Shown here piece by piece: positions 63,450 to 64,000 of a stretch of 64,000 nt of DNA. Source of the stretch: Rhodococcus oxybenzonivorans (GTDB taxonomy: Bacteria; Actinomycetota; Actinomycetes; Mycobacteriales; Mycobacteriaceae). A model generated the notes under the pieces. That model searched no databases, was not told the DNA's origin, and saw only the letters and a list, made by a program, of their open reading frames with translations. The stretch lies in assembly GCF_003130705.1 (NCBI RefSeq), contig NZ_CP021354.1, positions 4,464,001-4,528,000 on the forward strand, read 5' to 3'. Every line of letters begins with the position of its first letter. The stretch's first letter is position 1. A program made the translations under genes and the position numbers.

Positions 63450-63475
63450 TCGCAATTCAATCTCTCGAATTGCGA
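63450..63475. promoter_or_regulatory. 9-8-9 inverted repeat upstream of the small peptide gene
   Basis: A perfect inverted repeat TCGCAATTC-N8-GAATTGCGA lies about 80 bases before ATG 63557, near an AT-rich stretch (ATTATTTACTTTGCG). It may be an operator or a leader hairpin. Confidence 0.55.
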
Positions 63476-63556
63476 TCCCCATTCGATCACGGTAAGAAGG
63501 TGGACGGCGCCCGCTCAGCGCCACAAATTCCCACGACCGAGCAAGGAGTTATCAGC

Positions 63557-63670
63557 ATGGATCTGTCCTTCCTTTCCGAGTTCTTCACCGCAGTCTCCGA
63601 CCTCGTCGGTGCCCTCGATTTCTTCTCGGGCTCCGCTGAGGCACTGAGCGGTACGGAAGAAGCCGCATAG
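63557..63670 (+). CDS. 37-residue peptide resembling PorA/PorH-type mycomembrane peptides
   Basis: Starts MDLSFLSEFFTAVSDLVG at ATG 63557 with AAGGAG 8 bases upstream, and ends at TAG 63670. It has no signal peptide, an acidic Ser-rich, amphipathic composition, and the start MDLS that also begins corynebacterial PorH, from memory. PorA and PorH are short, unprocessed, mycoloylated channel peptides. About 26 of 37 codons end in G or C. A strong terminator follows. The porin-like assignment is inference. Confidence 0.6.
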   Translation: MDLSFLSEFFTAVSDLVGALDFFSGSAEALSGTEEAA

Positions 63671-63722
63671 GCATCCGCTCCACTTGGCTGGCCATTTGCG
63701 CTGGTAACTAGCTCGACAGCAC

Positions 63723-63765
63723 GCGACGGTGCTCGCCCGTTCCTCGGGGGAGCACCGTCGCTTTG
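63723..63765 (+). terminator. Rho-independent terminator after the small peptide gene
   Basis: A 12-bp stem GCGACGGTGCTC/GAGCACCGTCGC (63723-63734 with 63750-63761) extended by CCC/GGG, followed by TTTGTCATTTCC. Confidence 0.85.
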
Positions 63766-64000
63766 TCATTTCCTCGGCACTTATCGGTGCACGTGAACGC
63801 AAATCACAAGCGTGTAACGGAACAGCACGCACGCATCAACACTCGTCAACATCGAGTATTAATGGTTATTTTGGTCGAACGACCAGTTGCATAAATCCCA
63901 AGATCAACTTTCTACGCCGAGGATTAATTCACTCAACGCCCCGCCTTTACGCATTGCGCATGCCGACCGGCAGTTCACCCGGCAGATTGAGTGCACATCT
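63766..64000. other. AT-richer region at the window end
   Basis: About 235 bases clearly lower in GC than the rest of the window, without a credible gene. It has TGGTCG-AA-CGACCA at 63872-63885 and ACTCG/CGAGT at 63841-63857, both small inverted repeats. Probably a promoter region of a gene beyond the edge. Confidence 0.45.

Noticed and set aside
1..64000. tRNA, rRNA, transposase, integrase or prophage genes
   Set aside because: None was found; tRNA-like GGTTCGA stretches seen were inside coding genes without a cloverleaf.

Overview
The window looks like a stretch of core chromosome from a mycolic-acid actinomycete, most probably Rhodococcus or a close relative. It is GC-rich, uses many GTG starts, and has several -10 hexamers placed about 6-8 bases before a start codon, as expected for leaderless transcripts. 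It carries genes for mycothiol (mshB), coenzyme F420 (fbiC), phosphatidylinositol mannosides (pimE, lpqW), glucosylglycerate (gpgS) and polar glucan synthesis. Gene order follows, from memory, the Mycobacterium tuberculosis interval around Rv1157c-Rv1230c, with lineage-specific insertions. No tRNA, rRNA, CRISPR array, insertion sequence, integrase or prophage gene was seen.

Layout. 1-3.5 kb: two tandem secreted lytic-transglycosylase-like genes and the Fe-S carrier mrp. 3.5-6.8 kb: an envelope-stress block on the minus strand, sigE-rseA-htrA-tatB, with a probable SigE-type promoter in front of sigE. 7-11 kb: an O-methyltransferase, divergent glgC/glgM, an RlmA-like methyltransferase and a DUF3117 gene. 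11.4-21 kb: tag, a DivIVA-like membrane protein, gpgS-folP2, fadD6, two overlapping LOG-family genes, and dapE/dapD with an amino-acid permease. 21-33 kb: a VWA protein, two PucR-family regulators flanking a desaturase-like protein that lacks key iron ligands, a reductase, fadD36, a rhomboid-like protein, and pruB-pruA. 33-45 kb: a coiled-coil protein, dapC-fdxC, fbiC, a ydbS-ydbT-udgB operon, a HemD-like protein and small membrane proteins. 44-53 kb: mshB-lpqW, typA, mutT2, a PCD protein, pimE and a secreted Ala/Pro-rich protein. 53-64 kb: a MarR/MFS efflux pair, a Tat-exported DUF1906 protein, a beta-lactamase-fold hydrolase, an Mrr nuclease, a ClC channel with an amidohydrolase, an OmpA-like lipoprotein, and a 37-residue peptide that resembles corynebacterial PorA/PorH peptides.

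How the genes work together. Much of the content concerns the envelope and stress: SigE with its anti-sigma factor and HtrA, Tat export with a Tat substrate about 52 kb away, peptidoglycan remodelling, and PIM/LAM synthesis. A second theme is lysine/diaminopimelate synthesis (dapC, dapD, dapE at two places). A third is proline breakdown with PucR regulators. The less ordinary material is the degenerate desaturase between twin regulators, several very short genes with good ribosome-binding sites, an antisense micro-gene under the tail of the MFS pump, and a 25-bp fourfold repeat that copies the 3' end of dapC. None of these is proved to be a new system; they are candidates.
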